A stretch of 64,000 nucleotides of DNA from Arcanobacterium sp. (GTDB taxonomy: Bacteria > Actinomycetota > Actinomycetes > Actinomycetales > Actinomycetaceae), in contig JALFZJ010000033.1 in the NCBI GenBank assembly GCA_022783665.1, positions 1-64,000 of the forward strand. The letters run 5' to 3'. Below are positions 53,221 to 62,427 of the stretch, piece by piece (the first letter of the stretch is position 1; the number at the start of each line of letters is the position of its first letter). The translations under genes were made by a program, and so were the position numbers. The notes below the pieces were generated by a model. The model was not told where the DNA came from. It saw only the letters and a list, made by a program, of their open reading frames with translations, and did no database searches.

Positions 53221-54092
53221 GCAGTGGTAGCGTGGCAGGAGACTCGTTGAGATCGATGACGCCGGAGCGTTACGATGCGTTGAAGTATTGTTTTGCATCT
53301 GATCCGGAGGCTCTTCACGAGGTTGAAGACGGTGCGCTGCTCATCGCAGAACGCACCGGCGTTTCCCGCCACCACATGTTGGTGACGCTCGGATCAGGCC
53401 TTGCAGATGTGGCTCAGGATCTCGGCAGGGTGCGTTGCAGTATTGCGCTTGCTGATCTTCCTGGCGTCCCAGTCCCCACGGCAGAAGGGCAGGGCGGGGA
53501 GCTGCTTTCGATCGACGTCAATTCCTCGCATCTGCTCGTTGCCACCGGCAGATCCCATTTGTATGAGGGATTGGTACCGGCCACAATCGTGAGGCTGTCG
53601 CAGATTGCTGCAGCTACGGGTATTGAGGGTGCGGTATTGACGAATGCTGGTGGGTGTCTCGAACAGTGGCAGCTTGGGGATGTGGTGGTGATTTCGGATC
53701 ATGTGAATTTCTCTGGGAATTCACCGTTTTCTGGTGCGTCCTTTGTGGATATATGGCAGATGTGGGATGCGCAGTATCGCCAAGCGATGGCTCCTTATGC
53801 CGATCACGAGGGAGTATATGCGTTACTGCGCGGGCCGGAATATCAGACGCGGGCGGAGTCTGTGCTTCTTCGCGGGGCTGGGGTATCGATGGTGGGCATG
53901 AGCACTGTGCTTGAGGCTATCGCCCTGCATCAGCTTGGAGTGCGTGTGTGCGGTTTATCCGTCGTCTCAGATTTGTCGTTCGCGCAAGGTACAACATCTC
54001 ATAGCGACGTGCTTGCGGCTATGCGCAGTGCCCAAGACCCTGTTCGCCAAGCCGTGCTCGCCGTAGAGCATCTGATTGGAGCCGATGCGTGA
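53217..54092 (+). CDS. purine nucleoside phosphorylase
   Basis: Trimeric-type PNP that splits purine nucleosides with phosphate into base and ribose 1-phosphate. Motifs: phosphate-binding TLGSGLADVAQDL, VATGRSHLYEG, LTNAGGCLEQWQLGDVVVISDHVNFSG, the base-pocket PEYQTRAE and MVGMSTVLEAIALHQLGVRVCGLSVVSD. GTG 53217 overlaps the permease stop (GTGA) and is my choice; GTG 53232 and ATG 53256 are alternatives. About 290 residues, normal for the family. Confidence 0.9.
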   Translation: MSSGSVAGDSLRSMTPERYDALKYCFASDPEALHEVEDGALLIAERTGVSRHHMLVTLGSGLADVAQDLGRVRCSIALADLPGVPVPTAEGQGGELLSIDVNSSHLLVATGRSHLYEGLVPATIVRLSQIAAATGIEGAVLTNAGGCLEQWQLGDVVVISDHVNFSGNSPFSGASFVDIWQMWDAQYRQAMAPYADHEGVYALLRGPEYQTRAESVLLRGAGVSMVGMSTVLEAIALHQLGVRVCGLSVVSDLSFAQGTTSHSDVLAAMRSAQDPVRQAVLAVEHLIGADA

Positions 54093-54193
54093 GGTTTTGG
54101 CTAGATAGAGATGGAACTCGATTACCTCCGGGCAATTTTGATGCTGGGAAAATGCTGAGAAAAGCATCGGTGTACGATAAGTTTGTAACTAAC

Positions 54194-54213
54194 CATTGCG
54201 CGGATGCGCAATG
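54194..54213. promoter_or_regulatory. 8-bp hairpin upstream of the Bmp lipoprotein gene
   Basis: CATTGCGC and GCGCAATG pair around GGAT, 22 bases before the start codon and just ahead of the ribosome site CAGGAG. It may be an operator or an mRNA structure. Confidence 0.45.
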
Positions 54214-54235
54214 TAAATAATCTCAGGAGTAATAC

Positions 54236-55318
54236 GTGAAGACATTGAAGAGTTTTGCTGCGATTGCAGCTGCAAGTGCTCTAGCTTTGGGTGCTTGTTC
54301 GAATTCCTCTGATTCAGAAGCAGGCAGTGCGTCATCGGAAGGCGCTGCGGCAGGGTCTGATTTCAAGGCATGCTTGGTATCTGATGCTGGCGGCTGGGAT
54401 GATAAGTCGTTCAACGAGTCGGCTTACAATGGCCTTCAGGAAGCCAAGGATGAATTTGGTATCGAGATCAACACCGCTGAGTCGGGCGGCGATTCCGATT
54501 TCGGCCCGAACACTCAGGCCATGGTAGACGACGGCTGCAATATGGTGATTGGTATCGGCTTCCTCCTTGAGCCGGCAATCCATGACGCCGCTACGAACAA
54601 TACGGATCTCGAGTTCGGTTTGGTGGACTCACCATTCGCTGATCCGGCGCCTGAGAACGGGCGCGCTTTGTTGTTCAATACGCAGGAAGCCTCCTACCTC
54701 GCTGGTTACGTTGCTGCAGGCACCACGAAGACGGGTACAGTGGCAACATTCGGTGGGATGAATATTCCTTCCGTATCGATCTTCATGGACGGTTTTGTTG
54801 ACGGCGTTGCCGCATACAACGAGGCCAAGGGTGCAGATGTGAAGGTGCTCGGCTGGGATAAGGACGCTCAGGAAGGTTCCTTCGCTGAAACATTCGATGA
54901 TCAGGCAAAAGGCAAAGCTATCGCTGAAGGCTTCATCTCTCAAGGTGCTGACATCATCATGCCAGTGGCGGGGCCGGTGGGTCTCGGTGCTGCAGCAGCT
55001 GCACAGGCGGCAGGCGAAACGTACATCATCGGCGTTGACGCTGACTGGTACGAGACTGCACCAGACTACTCAAGCATTGTGCTCACGTCGGTGATCAAAG
55101 AGATCGGTGCCGCTGTGAAAGACACCGTGAAGGTGGGTATTGATGGCAACTTCACCTCAGAACCATACGTTGGCACTATTGCCAATGGTGGTCTTGCTAT
55201 CGCCCCGTTCCACGATCTTGATTCGATGGTATCGGACGATGTGAAGAGTGAAGTGCAGGCGCTACAAGATCAAATCGCCTCTGGCGAGCTCGTTGTAGAA
55301 TCGCCGTCTGCGAACTAA
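54236..55318 (+). CDS. BMP family nucleoside-binding lipoprotein
   Basis: The substrate-binding protein of a nucleoside ABC importer, 360 residues. The signal peptide MKTLKSFAAIAAASALALGAC ends in the lipobox LGAC (Cys ~21), followed by a Ser/Ala/Glu linker. The BMP/PnrA domain has KACLVSDAGGWDDKSFNESAYNG, DDGCNMVIGIGFLLEPA, ETFDDQAKGKAIAEGFISQGAD and YIIGVDADWYETAP. GTG 54236 has CAGGAG seven bases upstream. A terminator follows, which would leave the lipoprotein in excess over the membrane parts. Confidence 0.93.
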   Translation: MKTLKSFAAIAAASALALGACSNSSDSEAGSASSEGAAAGSDFKACLVSDAGGWDDKSFNESAYNGLQEAKDEFGIEINTAESGGDSDFGPNTQAMVDDGCNMVIGIGFLLEPAIHDAATNNTDLEFGLVDSPFADPAPENGRALLFNTQEASYLAGYVAAGTTKTGTVATFGGMNIPSVSIFMDGFVDGVAAYNEAKGADVKVLGWDKDAQEGSFAETFDDQAKGKAIAEGFISQGADIIMPVAGPVGLGAAAAAQAAGETYIIGVDADWYETAPDYSSIVLTSVIKEIGAAVKDTVKVGIDGNFTSEPYVGTIANGGLAIAPFHDLDSMVSDDVKSEVQALQDQIASGELVVESPSAN

Positions 55319-55358
55319 TTCAGGCAGCTCCCTTGCGGGCTGGTTGATCAAGCAATAC

Positions 55359-55397
55359 ATAGTGGAGGTTGGTTTTTTCTAAGCCGGCCTCCACTAT
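55359..55397 (+). terminator. terminator between the lipoprotein and transporter genes
   Basis: ATAGTGGAGG and CCTCCACTAT pair exactly; G-U pairs extend the stem inward to a loop containing TTTTTTCT. TTTG follows. Probably partial, since the downstream genes belong to the same importer. Confidence 0.65.
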
Positions 55398-55408
55398 TTG
55401 TAAATCCA

Positions 55409-55444
55409 TACTGTAATGGCTTGTGTGAACTCACAGTATTACGG
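55409..55444. promoter_or_regulatory. nested inverted repeats in the inner promoter region
   Basis: TGTGAACTCACA (55424-55435) is a perfect palindrome; around it TACTGT/ACAGTA (55409, 55433) and CTGTAAT/ATTACGG (55411, 55438) form further inverted pairs. The set lies 35-70 bases ahead of a TATAAT box. Confidence 0.4.
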
Positions 55445-55477
55445 CCGGTTCGATGTAATACGCCCTCAGTGAACTTG

Positions 55478-55483
55478 TATAAT
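55478..55483 (+). promoter_or_regulatory. -10 box ahead of the transporter genes
   Basis: A consensus TATAAT, 53 bases before the ATPase start and after the terminator; no good -35 hexamer is at the normal distance, so activation by a regulator is possible. Confidence 0.5.
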
Positions 55484-55535
55484 AGGGCGACTGCTGAAAT
55501 TAGCACTACTCGATGAAGAGGTGAAAGGGGCGCCC

Positions 55536-57071
55536 GTGAAGCTCGAGTTAAAAGGAATCACGAAGCGTTTTGGGCCACTTGTGGCGAATGACCATATTGA
55601 TCTCGTGGTTGAGGAAGGGCATATCCACGCGCTCTTGGGAGAAAACGGAGCCGGCAAATCCACGCTGATGAACGTGCTTTACGGACTATATGATCCAGAC
55701 GAAGGAGAAGTTCTCCTCGATGGCAAACCCGTTACATTTAGAGGTCCAGGGGATGCAGTAGCGGCTGGAATTGGAATGGTGCACCAGCACTTCATGCTTA
55801 TTCCGGTGTTTACGGTAGCGGAGTCTATTGCACTCGGCTATGAACCCACCAAAGCGGCCGGTTTGATCGATATGAAGAAGGCGCGCCAGACGGTACGCGA
55901 GGTGTCAGCTCGCTTTGGATTCGATCTCGATCCAGATGCCTATATTGAAGATCTATCGGTGGGTGCCCAACAGCGCGTCGAAATCGTCAAAGCTCTTTCG
56001 CGTGATGCGAAGGTCCTCATTCTTGATGAGCCTACCGCTGTGCTTACCCCACAGGAAACCGATGAGCTCATGGAAATCATGAAGCAACTTGCAGCACAAG
56101 GCACCTCGATCGTCTTTATCACTCACAAACTGCGTGAAGTGCGTGCAGTTGCCGACGACATCACCGTGATCCGCCGAGGCAAAGTGGTAGGGAAAGCTGA
56201 TCCTAAATCTTCAGAAGCTGATCTGGCAACGATGATGGTTGGTCGGCCGGTGATGATGCGTGTGGACAAAGCCGCCCCTCAGCTCGGTGAGGTTGCTCTT
56301 AGTTTTGACGACGTCACTCTTCTTGCCGAAAACGGAACACACGTGCTCGACCACGTGAGTTTCGACCTGCGCCGCGGGGAAGTCCTTGCGATTGCGGGCG
56401 TCCAAGGTAACGGGCAGACAGAGCTTGCAGAAGTTATTCTCGGCTTAGAGAAGCCAACGGCAGGAAGCATCAGCCTCGACGGGGAAGCACTCGATGGAAA
56501 ATCTGTACGCAAGATTATTGATCAAGGCGTCGGGTTCATACCGGAGGATCGTTCAAAAGACGGTGCCATTTCGTCTTTTTCTATCACCGAAAATCTTATT
56601 GTGGATCAATACAAGAATGCTCCTTTTTCTTCTGGTCCGGCATTGAAGCCTAAGGCTATCAACGCCCATGCGCAAAGACTAGCCGAGGAGTTCGACATTC
56701 GCCTCACCCGCACAAGCGATCCTATTTCCACGCTCTCTGGGGGAAATGCTCAAAAGGTGGTTGTTGCGCGTGAACTTTCCCGTGAGCTTCGCCTCCTCGT
56801 GGCAAACCAGCCGACGCGTGGCGTCGATGTGGGCTCGATCGAATTCATTCACAAGAGGATCATCGAAGAACGAGACGCCGGCACTCCTGTACTTCTCGTC
56901 AGCTCAGAACTCGATGAGGTAGTGAGCCTCGCAGACAGAATCGCCGTCATGTACCGCGGCAAGATTATCGGCATCGTACCCGCTGATACATCACGCGACG
57001 CGCTTGGCCTGATGATGGCAGGCGTACCGCAAGATGAGGCACTCGCCTCAGTGGAGCAGGAGGCGAAGTGA
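55536..57071 (+). CDS. nucleoside ABC transporter ATP-binding protein (two ABC domains)
   Basis: A 511-residue tandem ATPase of the sugar/nucleoside importer type (YufO/NupA-like). The first domain has GENGAGKSTLMNVL, the signature LSVGAQQRVEIVKAL and LILDEPTAVLTPQE; the second has the degenerate loop GVQGNGQTELAEVI, STLSGGNAQKVVVAREL and ANQPTRGVDVGS. GTG 55536 is five bases after AAAGGGG. It ends in a one-base overlap with the next gene. Confidence 0.93.
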   Translation: MKLELKGITKRFGPLVANDHIDLVVEEGHIHALLGENGAGKSTLMNVLYGLYDPDEGEVLLDGKPVTFRGPGDAVAAGIGMVHQHFMLIPVFTVAESIALGYEPTKAAGLIDMKKARQTVREVSARFGFDLDPDAYIEDLSVGAQQRVEIVKALSRDAKVLILDEPTAVLTPQETDELMEIMKQLAAQGTSIVFITHKLREVRAVADDITVIRRGKVVGKADPKSSEADLATMMVGRPVMMRVDKAAPQLGEVALSFDDVTLLAENGTHVLDHVSFDLRRGEVLAIAGVQGNGQTELAEVILGLEKPTAGSISLDGEALDGKSVRKIIDQGVGFIPEDRSKDGAISSFSITENLIVDQYKNAPFSSGPALKPKAINAHAQRLAEEFDIRLTRTSDPISTLSGGNAQKVVVARELSRELRLLVANQPTRGVDVGSIEFIHKRIIEERDAGTPVLLVSSELDEVVSLADRIAVMYRGKIIGIVPADTSRDALGLMMAGVPQDEALASVEQEAK

Positions 57072-58450
57072 TGAATCAAAGGAACACACAGATGAAACAA
57101 CACGCTGGGGCGGGTGCCTGGCTAAGGGCTATGGCTCATCACGGGCTGCGCTCAGACTGGCTCGTAGGTATCCTCGCCGTCATCATCGCTTTCGCACTTG
57201 GTGCGATTCTCATCGTTATCTCGGGTGCCTCTGTGGGCGACGCATATATCGCCATGTTCAAAGGCGCCATTTTCAACCCAGACGTGCTTGACTCGCGCGG
57301 TTTCGATCAAGCGATCCGTCCACTCACTGACTCTTTGCGTTTTGCAGCCCCTTTGATTCTCGCTGGCCTCGGTCTTGGCTTCGGTTTCCGAGCCGGTTTG
57401 TTTAACATCGGCGGTCAAGGCCAGGTGATTTTCGGGGCACTCGGTGCAATTGCGGTGTCGATTTTTCTTGATCTTCCGCCTGTAGCGCATCTCGTCGTAG
57501 CGCTTCTGGCAGCTATGATAGCCGGTGGTATCTACGCTGGCATTGCTGGCTTCCTTAAGGCCAAAACGGGCGCCAACGAAGTGATCATTACGATCATGTT
57601 GAACAATATCGCAGGGTTGGCAATTGCCTATGCGCTATCGAAGAAAGCTTGGCAGAAGCCGGGGCAATCCAATCTCATCACGCCGCGGGCAGAAGATTCA
57701 GCAGCGCTACCAACGATTCTCCCCGCACCGTTCAAACTCCATCTAGGTTTTGTGATCGCTGTGATCGCAGTGATCGTGTACTGGTGGCTTTTGGAGCGAT
57801 CCACATTCGGTTTCGAGGTACGAGCGGTTGGCGCGAATCCTAACGCTGCTAAGACGGCGGGTATGAGTATCGGCACGGTGACGACGCTAACGATGGTGGT
57901 TTCTGGCATTTTTGCAGGATTGGCAGGGGCGAATGAAGCCCTTGGGACGATGTATCACGATAATATCGGCGTCACGCCAACCGTGGCGGGTTCAATTGGT
58001 TTTGATGCTATCACCGTGGCTCTTCTCGGGAGGAACAAGCCGATCGGTATTTTCCTCTCGGGTTTGCTATTCGGTGCTTTCAAAGCCGGGGGGTTCAAGA
58101 TGCAAACCCAGGGAGTACCTATCGATATGATCCTGATTCTCGAATCTGTGATCGTGCTACTGATTGCGGCTCCTGCGCTCGTGCGTTGGCTATTCCATCT
58201 ACCAAAGCCTGACGGCAAGAGCCTTCGTTCAATCGTAGCCGGTATATCCGGTGCGCCAGGGACTAGCTCAGCTACATCAGGTTCCCTCCAGGAAGGCGCT
58301 CAACACACAGGCACATGGGAAAATGGTGCCCGAAATCGAGCGCATGAACCGGCGTCTGTGGCAGGCAATGAGGATGCCGAGAATCGATTGAATCGAGAGT
58401 CTTCACCCTTAAGAGCACAAACAACGAGTGGAAAGGAGGAGCAGGCATGA
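57071..58450 (+). CDS. nucleoside ABC transporter permease 1
   Basis: A 459-residue permease of the BPD_transp_2 family with about ten helices. Family text includes GFGFRAGLFNIGGQGQVIFGALGA and AKTGANEVIITIMLNNIAGLAIAY. After the last helix (about residue 380) there is a hydrophilic tail of some 75 residues, rich in Ser, Gly, Asn and Glu, unusual for these permeases. ATG 57071 follows AGGAGG by eight bases; the end overlaps the next gene by four bases. Confidence 0.92.
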   Translation: MNQRNTQMKQHAGAGAWLRAMAHHGLRSDWLVGILAVIIAFALGAILIVISGASVGDAYIAMFKGAIFNPDVLDSRGFDQAIRPLTDSLRFAAPLILAGLGLGFGFRAGLFNIGGQGQVIFGALGAIAVSIFLDLPPVAHLVVALLAAMIAGGIYAGIAGFLKAKTGANEVIITIMLNNIAGLAIAYALSKKAWQKPGQSNLITPRAEDSAALPTILPAPFKLHLGFVIAVIAVIVYWWLLERSTFGFEVRAVGANPNAAKTAGMSIGTVTTLTMVVSGIFAGLAGANEALGTMYHDNIGVTPTVAGSIGFDAITVALLGRNKPIGIFLSGLLFGAFKAGGFKMQTQGVPIDMILILESVIVLLIAAPALVRWLFHLPKPDGKSLRSIVAGISGAPGTSSATSGSLQEGAQHTGTWENGARNRAHEPASVAGNEDAENRLNRESSPLRAQTTSGKEEQA

Positions 58451-59745
58451 CGACGTCTACACTTTCGACTCCGGCGGCAGACCTCGCCGTGAAAGAGAAG
58501 CTGAGTTGGAAGCTTCCCATCACGTTTGCGCTTGCCGCGCTTTTGGTGATGATTTTCGCGGTGAAAGCATCAGGTGATACCCTCGTGCGTCTCAACGATC
58601 GCCGCTCAGCGTTTACTATTCCTGACTTCTCCGTACCCGTGACTCCCACGCTATGGGCGTTCTTCATTATCATCTTGGCAGCTACCGCATGGAGCGTCGT
58701 TTCGGTGCTCAGCCGTGGTAAATACGGCAAGCTCGGCCACACAATCGATCTCATTGTGGCGATTGCTGTAGGTTTACTCACTGTGGTAGGGCTGCTACTT
58801 TTTGCGGGTGCAGGCTCTACAGGCGCCCTTGCTTTGACGACGACCCTGGGCGTCACCGTAGCAATTTCGACCCCGCTCATCTTCGGATCTCTTTCGGGCG
58901 TGCTCTCTGAGCATGTAGGCGTTGTGAATATCGCTATTGAAGGCGATCTTCTTGTGGGTGCTTTTATGGGCGTCATGGCGGCGAGCTTCTTCAAGACGCC
59001 GTATGCCGGATTGATTGCAGCGCCTCTCGCGGGTGCAGTCGTAGGCGCTCTGCTAGCTCTCTTCTCCGTAAAATATGGCGTGGATCAGATCATTGTAGGC
59101 GTGGTGTTGAACGTACTGTGCCTTGGTTTGACGACGTTCTTCTACGGCACTTTGATGACGGATAATGCCCAGCTCCTTAACACCAACCGTCATTCCTTCC
59201 ACGCGATACGAATCCCGCTCCTTGCAGATATTCCAGTAATCGGCCCGATTCTATTCGACCAAACGATCCTCGTGTACATCATGTATGTAGTCGTGGCGGT
59301 ACTTACCGTATTCTTGTATCGCAGCCGCTGGGGCCTGCGCATGCGTGCGGTAGGTGAGCATCCGCGCGCCGCCGATACTGTGGGTATCAACGTCAATCGC
59401 ACGCGTACACGCAACGCAATCCTCGGCTCGGCGCTTGCTGGCCTTGGCGGCGCCTTCTTCACCATCGGGCAAGGGTTGGCGTTCACGGATAATATGTCTG
59501 CTGGCAACGGCTACATCGCCCTCGCTGCAATGATCCTTGGAAAATGGCATCCTATCGGTGCCTTGGGTGCATCGCTTATGTTCGGCTTTGCAACGGCTGT
59601 GGCTCAGCTCATGCCGAATCTTACTAATGCGATACCTTCCCAACTGGTCAATATGCTTCCGTACGTCATTACGATCATTGCTGTGGCTGGCTTCGTCGGA
59701 AAGAGCCGGCCACCGGCTGCAGAAAACATCCCATACGTAAAGTAG
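58447..59745 (+). CDS. nucleoside ABC transporter permease 2
   Basis: The 432-residue partner permease, also BPD_transp_2. Text such as LSGVLSEHVGVVNIAIEGDLLVGAFMG, YGVDQIIVGVVLNVLCLG, RAVGEHPRAADTVGINVNR and GLGGAFFTIGQGLAF is diagnostic. The first ~25 residues are hydrophilic. AAAGGAGGAG precedes ATG 58447. With the Bmp lipoprotein and ATPase it makes one importer. Confidence 0.93.
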   Translation: MTTSTLSTPAADLAVKEKLSWKLPITFALAALLVMIFAVKASGDTLVRLNDRRSAFTIPDFSVPVTPTLWAFFIIILAATAWSVVSVLSRGKYGKLGHTIDLIVAIAVGLLTVVGLLLFAGAGSTGALALTTTLGVTVAISTPLIFGSLSGVLSEHVGVVNIAIEGDLLVGAFMGVMAASFFKTPYAGLIAAPLAGAVVGALLALFSVKYGVDQIIVGVVLNVLCLGLTTFFYGTLMTDNAQLLNTNRHSFHAIRIPLLADIPVIGPILFDQTILVYIMYVVVAVLTVFLYRSRWGLRMRAVGEHPRAADTVGINVNRTRTRNAILGSALAGLGGAFFTIGQGLAFTDNMSAGNGYIALAAMILGKWHPIGALGASLMFGFATAVAQLMPNLTNAIPSQLVNMLPYVITIIAVAGFVGKSRPPAAENIPYVK

Positions 59746-59775
59746 CGCGATATAAGCGAGATTAGGGAGGCAAAA

Positions 59776-60201
59776 GTGAGAGTGTCAGACGCTGTGATCG
59801 ACTGGGATTCACTGTTTGAGCTCGCCCGTGAGGCCGCTTCGCACGCATACGCGCCCTACAGTGGCTATCCGGTTGGGGTTGCCGGATTAGTGGACGACGG
59901 CAGAACCGTATCAGGATGCAATGTAGAAAACGCAGCTTATGGCGTGGGATTGTGCGCCGAATGCGGGATGGTAAGTGACCTTATTCGCACTGGCGGAGGA
60001 AAGCTGGTGGCGGTAGCATGCGTTAACGGCAACGGTGATCCGCTCATGCCGTGCGGGCGGTGCCGGCAGCTGTTGTGGGAGCACGGCACACCGCGTACCT
60101 TGCTGCGAATCGAACGCGGAACGGTAACGCTCAGTGAACTGTTGCCCGATGCCTTCGGTGCGAATAACCTCGATGACGTTGAAGGATCACGAGCGGGCTA
60201 A
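59776..60201 (+). CDS. cdd: cytidine deaminase
   Basis: A 141-residue zinc enzyme that turns cytidine and deoxycytidine into uridine forms. Substrate and zinc residues: YSGYPVGVAG, NVENAAYGVGLCAECG (catalytic Glu and first Cys) and PCGRCRQLLWE (two further Cys). GTG 59776 has GGGAGG six bases upstream. Downstream of the importer, it is the first catabolic step for imported cytidine. Confidence 0.95.
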   Translation: MRVSDAVIDWDSLFELAREAASHAYAPYSGYPVGVAGLVDDGRTVSGCNVENAAYGVGLCAECGMVSDLIRTGGGKLVAVACVNGNGDPLMPCGRCRQLLWEHGTPRTLLRIERGTVTLSELLPDAFGANNLDDVEGSRAG

Positions 60202-60306
60202 TCGAAACTGCATTTTCCGTGAGGTGGGCGCACGGTACTCTACCCACACCCAGGGCGGCAAGCCATTAACACGAGCCTGATATGCAGGGCGGATGGGAGT
60301 AGAACT

Positions 60307-61599
60307 ATGGCAGAACAATTTGACGCGGTGGACGTCATCCGCCATAAACGAGATGGCAACAAACTTGGGGCAGAAGAAATTGCCTGGGTGATTGACGCTT
60401 ATACTCGCGGCGTCGTCAAAGACGAGCAAATGAGCGCCCTTGCTATGGCGATTTTCCTCAACGGGATGGATCGGGAGGAAATCGCACAGTGGACGGCCGC
60501 GATGATCGCCTCAGGGGAACGGATGGATTTTTCTGGTCTCGGGCGCAAAACAGCGGACAAGCATTCTACCGGGGGAGTGGGCGACAAGATCACTCTGCCG
60601 CTCGCACCGCTTGTGGCCGTATATGGCGTGGCTGTGCCTCAGCTTTCTGGTAGGGGGCTCGGGCACACCGGTGGTACGCTCGACAAACTCGAATCCATCC
60701 CTGGCTGGCGGGCAAATCTTAGCAACGATGAGATTATGCGCCAGCTCGGGCTCGATGGCCCAGGTGCCGTCATCTGCGCTGCTGGTTCGGGGCTTGCCCC
60801 TGCCGACAAGAAGCTCTACGCCCTCCGGGACACAACGAGCACCGTGGATTGTGTGCCCCTTATTGCGAGCTCGATTATGAGCAAGAAGATCGCTGAGGGT
60901 ACAGATTCTCTTGTGCTCGACGTCAAGGTGGGTTCTGGCGCATTCATGAAGGATCTTGATGCCGCCAGGGAGTTGGCTAATACGATGGTGGATCTTGGCT
61001 CAGACGCTGGCGTTCACACCGTGGCACTGCTTACGGATATGAGCACGCCGCTAGGTTTGAAGGTGGGCAATGCACTCGAAGTTGAAGAGAGCATCGAGGT
61101 GTTGGCTGGTGGCGGGCCGAGAGACGTCATAGATCTCACTCTCGCATTGGCGCGCGAAATGCTTTCAGCTGCAGGCCAGCCAGACGCCGATGTGGACGAA
61201 GCGTTGCGTGATGGCCGAGCAATGGACAAATGGCGAGAGATGATCGAGATGCAAGGGGGAGATCCTGATGCCGATCTCCCTCGAGCCGCCGATACGCTCG
61301 ATGTGTATGCTCAGGATTCAGGCACCCTTGAGGTGCTCGATGCGCTCGCGGTTGGGGTAGCTAGTTGGCGCCTCGGAGCAGGCAGGGCGTTCCAAGGCGA
61401 GGCCGTGCAAGCAGGTGCAGGTATTGAAATCTTTGCGAAGCCGGGTGATCGTGTGCGTGAAGGGCAGAAAATCATGACGCTCCACACCGATGAACCAGAA
61501 CGCTTCGGTCGCGCGCTCGAAGCTCTAGAGGGTGGAATCGTGATAGGCGAATCTAAGCCGCAACGGCCGAACGTCATACTTGAAAGGATCGCACGCTGA
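60307..61599 (+). CDS. deoA: thymidine/pyrimidine-nucleoside phosphorylase
   Basis: A 430-residue enzyme that splits pyrimidine nucleosides with phosphate. The phosphate site KHSTGGVGDKITLPLAPLVA and the SGRGLGHTGGTLDKLESIPG block are present, with the C-terminal PYNP domain after residue ~340. The set of residues that separates thymidine-only from broad enzymes was not assigned, so pdp is also possible. TGGGAG precedes ATG 60307. Works between cdd and deoC. Confidence 0.93.
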   Translation: MAEQFDAVDVIRHKRDGNKLGAEEIAWVIDAYTRGVVKDEQMSALAMAIFLNGMDREEIAQWTAAMIASGERMDFSGLGRKTADKHSTGGVGDKITLPLAPLVAVYGVAVPQLSGRGLGHTGGTLDKLESIPGWRANLSNDEIMRQLGLDGPGAVICAAGSGLAPADKKLYALRDTTSTVDCVPLIASSIMSKKIAEGTDSLVLDVKVGSGAFMKDLDAARELANTMVDLGSDAGVHTVALLTDMSTPLGLKVGNALEVEESIEVLAGGGPRDVIDLTLALAREMLSAAGQPDADVDEALRDGRAMDKWREMIEMQGGDPDADLPRAADTLDVYAQDSGTLEVLDALAVGVASWRLGAGRAFQGEAVQAGAGIEIFAKPGDRVREGQKIMTLHTDEPERFGRALEALEGGIVIGESKPQRPNVILERIAR

Positions 61600-61657
61600 A
61601 GTGCGCCGCACCATTTACTGAGTTTAGTGAGTATTAGCAAGATAAGGAGAAACACTC

Positions 61658-62314
61658 ATGCCAACTCGCGAAGAAGTAGCCCGTATTATCGATCACACAC
61701 TCCTCAAACCAGAGGCCACCATAGACGACGTTCGCCAACTCATCGAGGATGCGAAGAGTCTCGGCACTTATTCCGTGTGCGTCTCGCCGTCGATGCTTCC
61801 GCTGCCGGCTGATATCGATCTTGGAGATCTGCACCTTGCGGTTGTGTGCGGTTTTCCTTCCGGTGCAGTGGCCACAAACGTGAAAGCTATGGAAGCAGCT
61901 GTGGCTGTGGCTTCGGGTGCTGATGAAGTGGATATGGTTGTGAATATCGGAGCCGTCAAATCCCAGAAGTGGGACGATGTTGCATTCGATATTGCCTCGG
62001 TGCGTGAGGCGATTCCTTACGCGGTACTGAAGGTGATTATTGAATCAGCAGTACTCACAGATGATGAGATCGTGAGAGTCTGCGAGATCGCCCGCGAGGT
62101 TGGAGTCGATTTTGTGAAAACCTCTACTGGGTTCCACCCGGCAGGGGGCGCTTCGGTTCATGCAGTGACGCTGATGAAACAGACGGTTGGCGACGATCTT
62201 GAGGTGAAAGCCTCGGGTGGAATCCATGATGGGAAGTTCGCGGCCGAACTTATCGAGGCAGGGGCTACCCGCCTCGGCCTCTCCGGCTCTCAGAAGGTAC
62301 TCGACACTCTTTGA
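61658..62314 (+). CDS. deoC: deoxyribose-phosphate aldolase
   Basis: A 218-residue class I aldolase that splits deoxyribose 5-phosphate to glyceraldehyde 3-phosphate and acetaldehyde. The Schiff-base Lys is in [15 protein letters not shown], the second catalytic Lys in [12 protein letters not shown], and [10 protein letters not shown] near the start and [11 protein letters not shown] are conserved. AAGGAG lies eight bases before ATG 61658. It closes the nucleoside operon; no phosphopentomutase is visible in this window, though one is needed between deoA and deoC. Confidence 0.95.
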   Translation: MPTREEVARIIDHTLLKPEATIDDVRQLIEDAKSLGTYSVCVSPSMLPLPADIDLGDLHLAVVCGFPSGAVATNVKAMEAAVAVASGADEVDMVVNIGAVKSQKWDDVAFDIASVREAIPYAVLKVIIESAVLTDDEIVRVCEIAREVGVDFVKTSTGFHPAGGASVHAVTLMKQTVGDDLEVKASGGIHDGKFAAELIEAGATRLGLSGSQKVLDTL

Positions 62315-62397
62315 TAGTTAATTTATGTTTCATTGTAAAATCGGATTGATTATTGGTGTGGTGTTAGTGTGTTCTGTTAACGAAACCTCATATATGT

Positions 62398-62417
62398 CTT
62401 GATCGATGAGTATCAAG
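62398..62417 (+). promoter_or_regulatory. hairpin overlapping the ribosome site of the bacteriocin gene
   Basis: CTTGAT and ATCAAG pair around eight bases; the right arm runs into the Shine-Dalgarno AAGGGGG (62415-62421). It could limit translation of the bacteriocin. Confidence 0.35.
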
Positions 62418-62427
62418 GGGGATAATC

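Noticed and set aside
55424-55435. TGTGAACTCACA as a CRP/GlxR site
   Set aside because: Half-sites match, but the spacing is two bases, not the six needed by CRP-type proteins.
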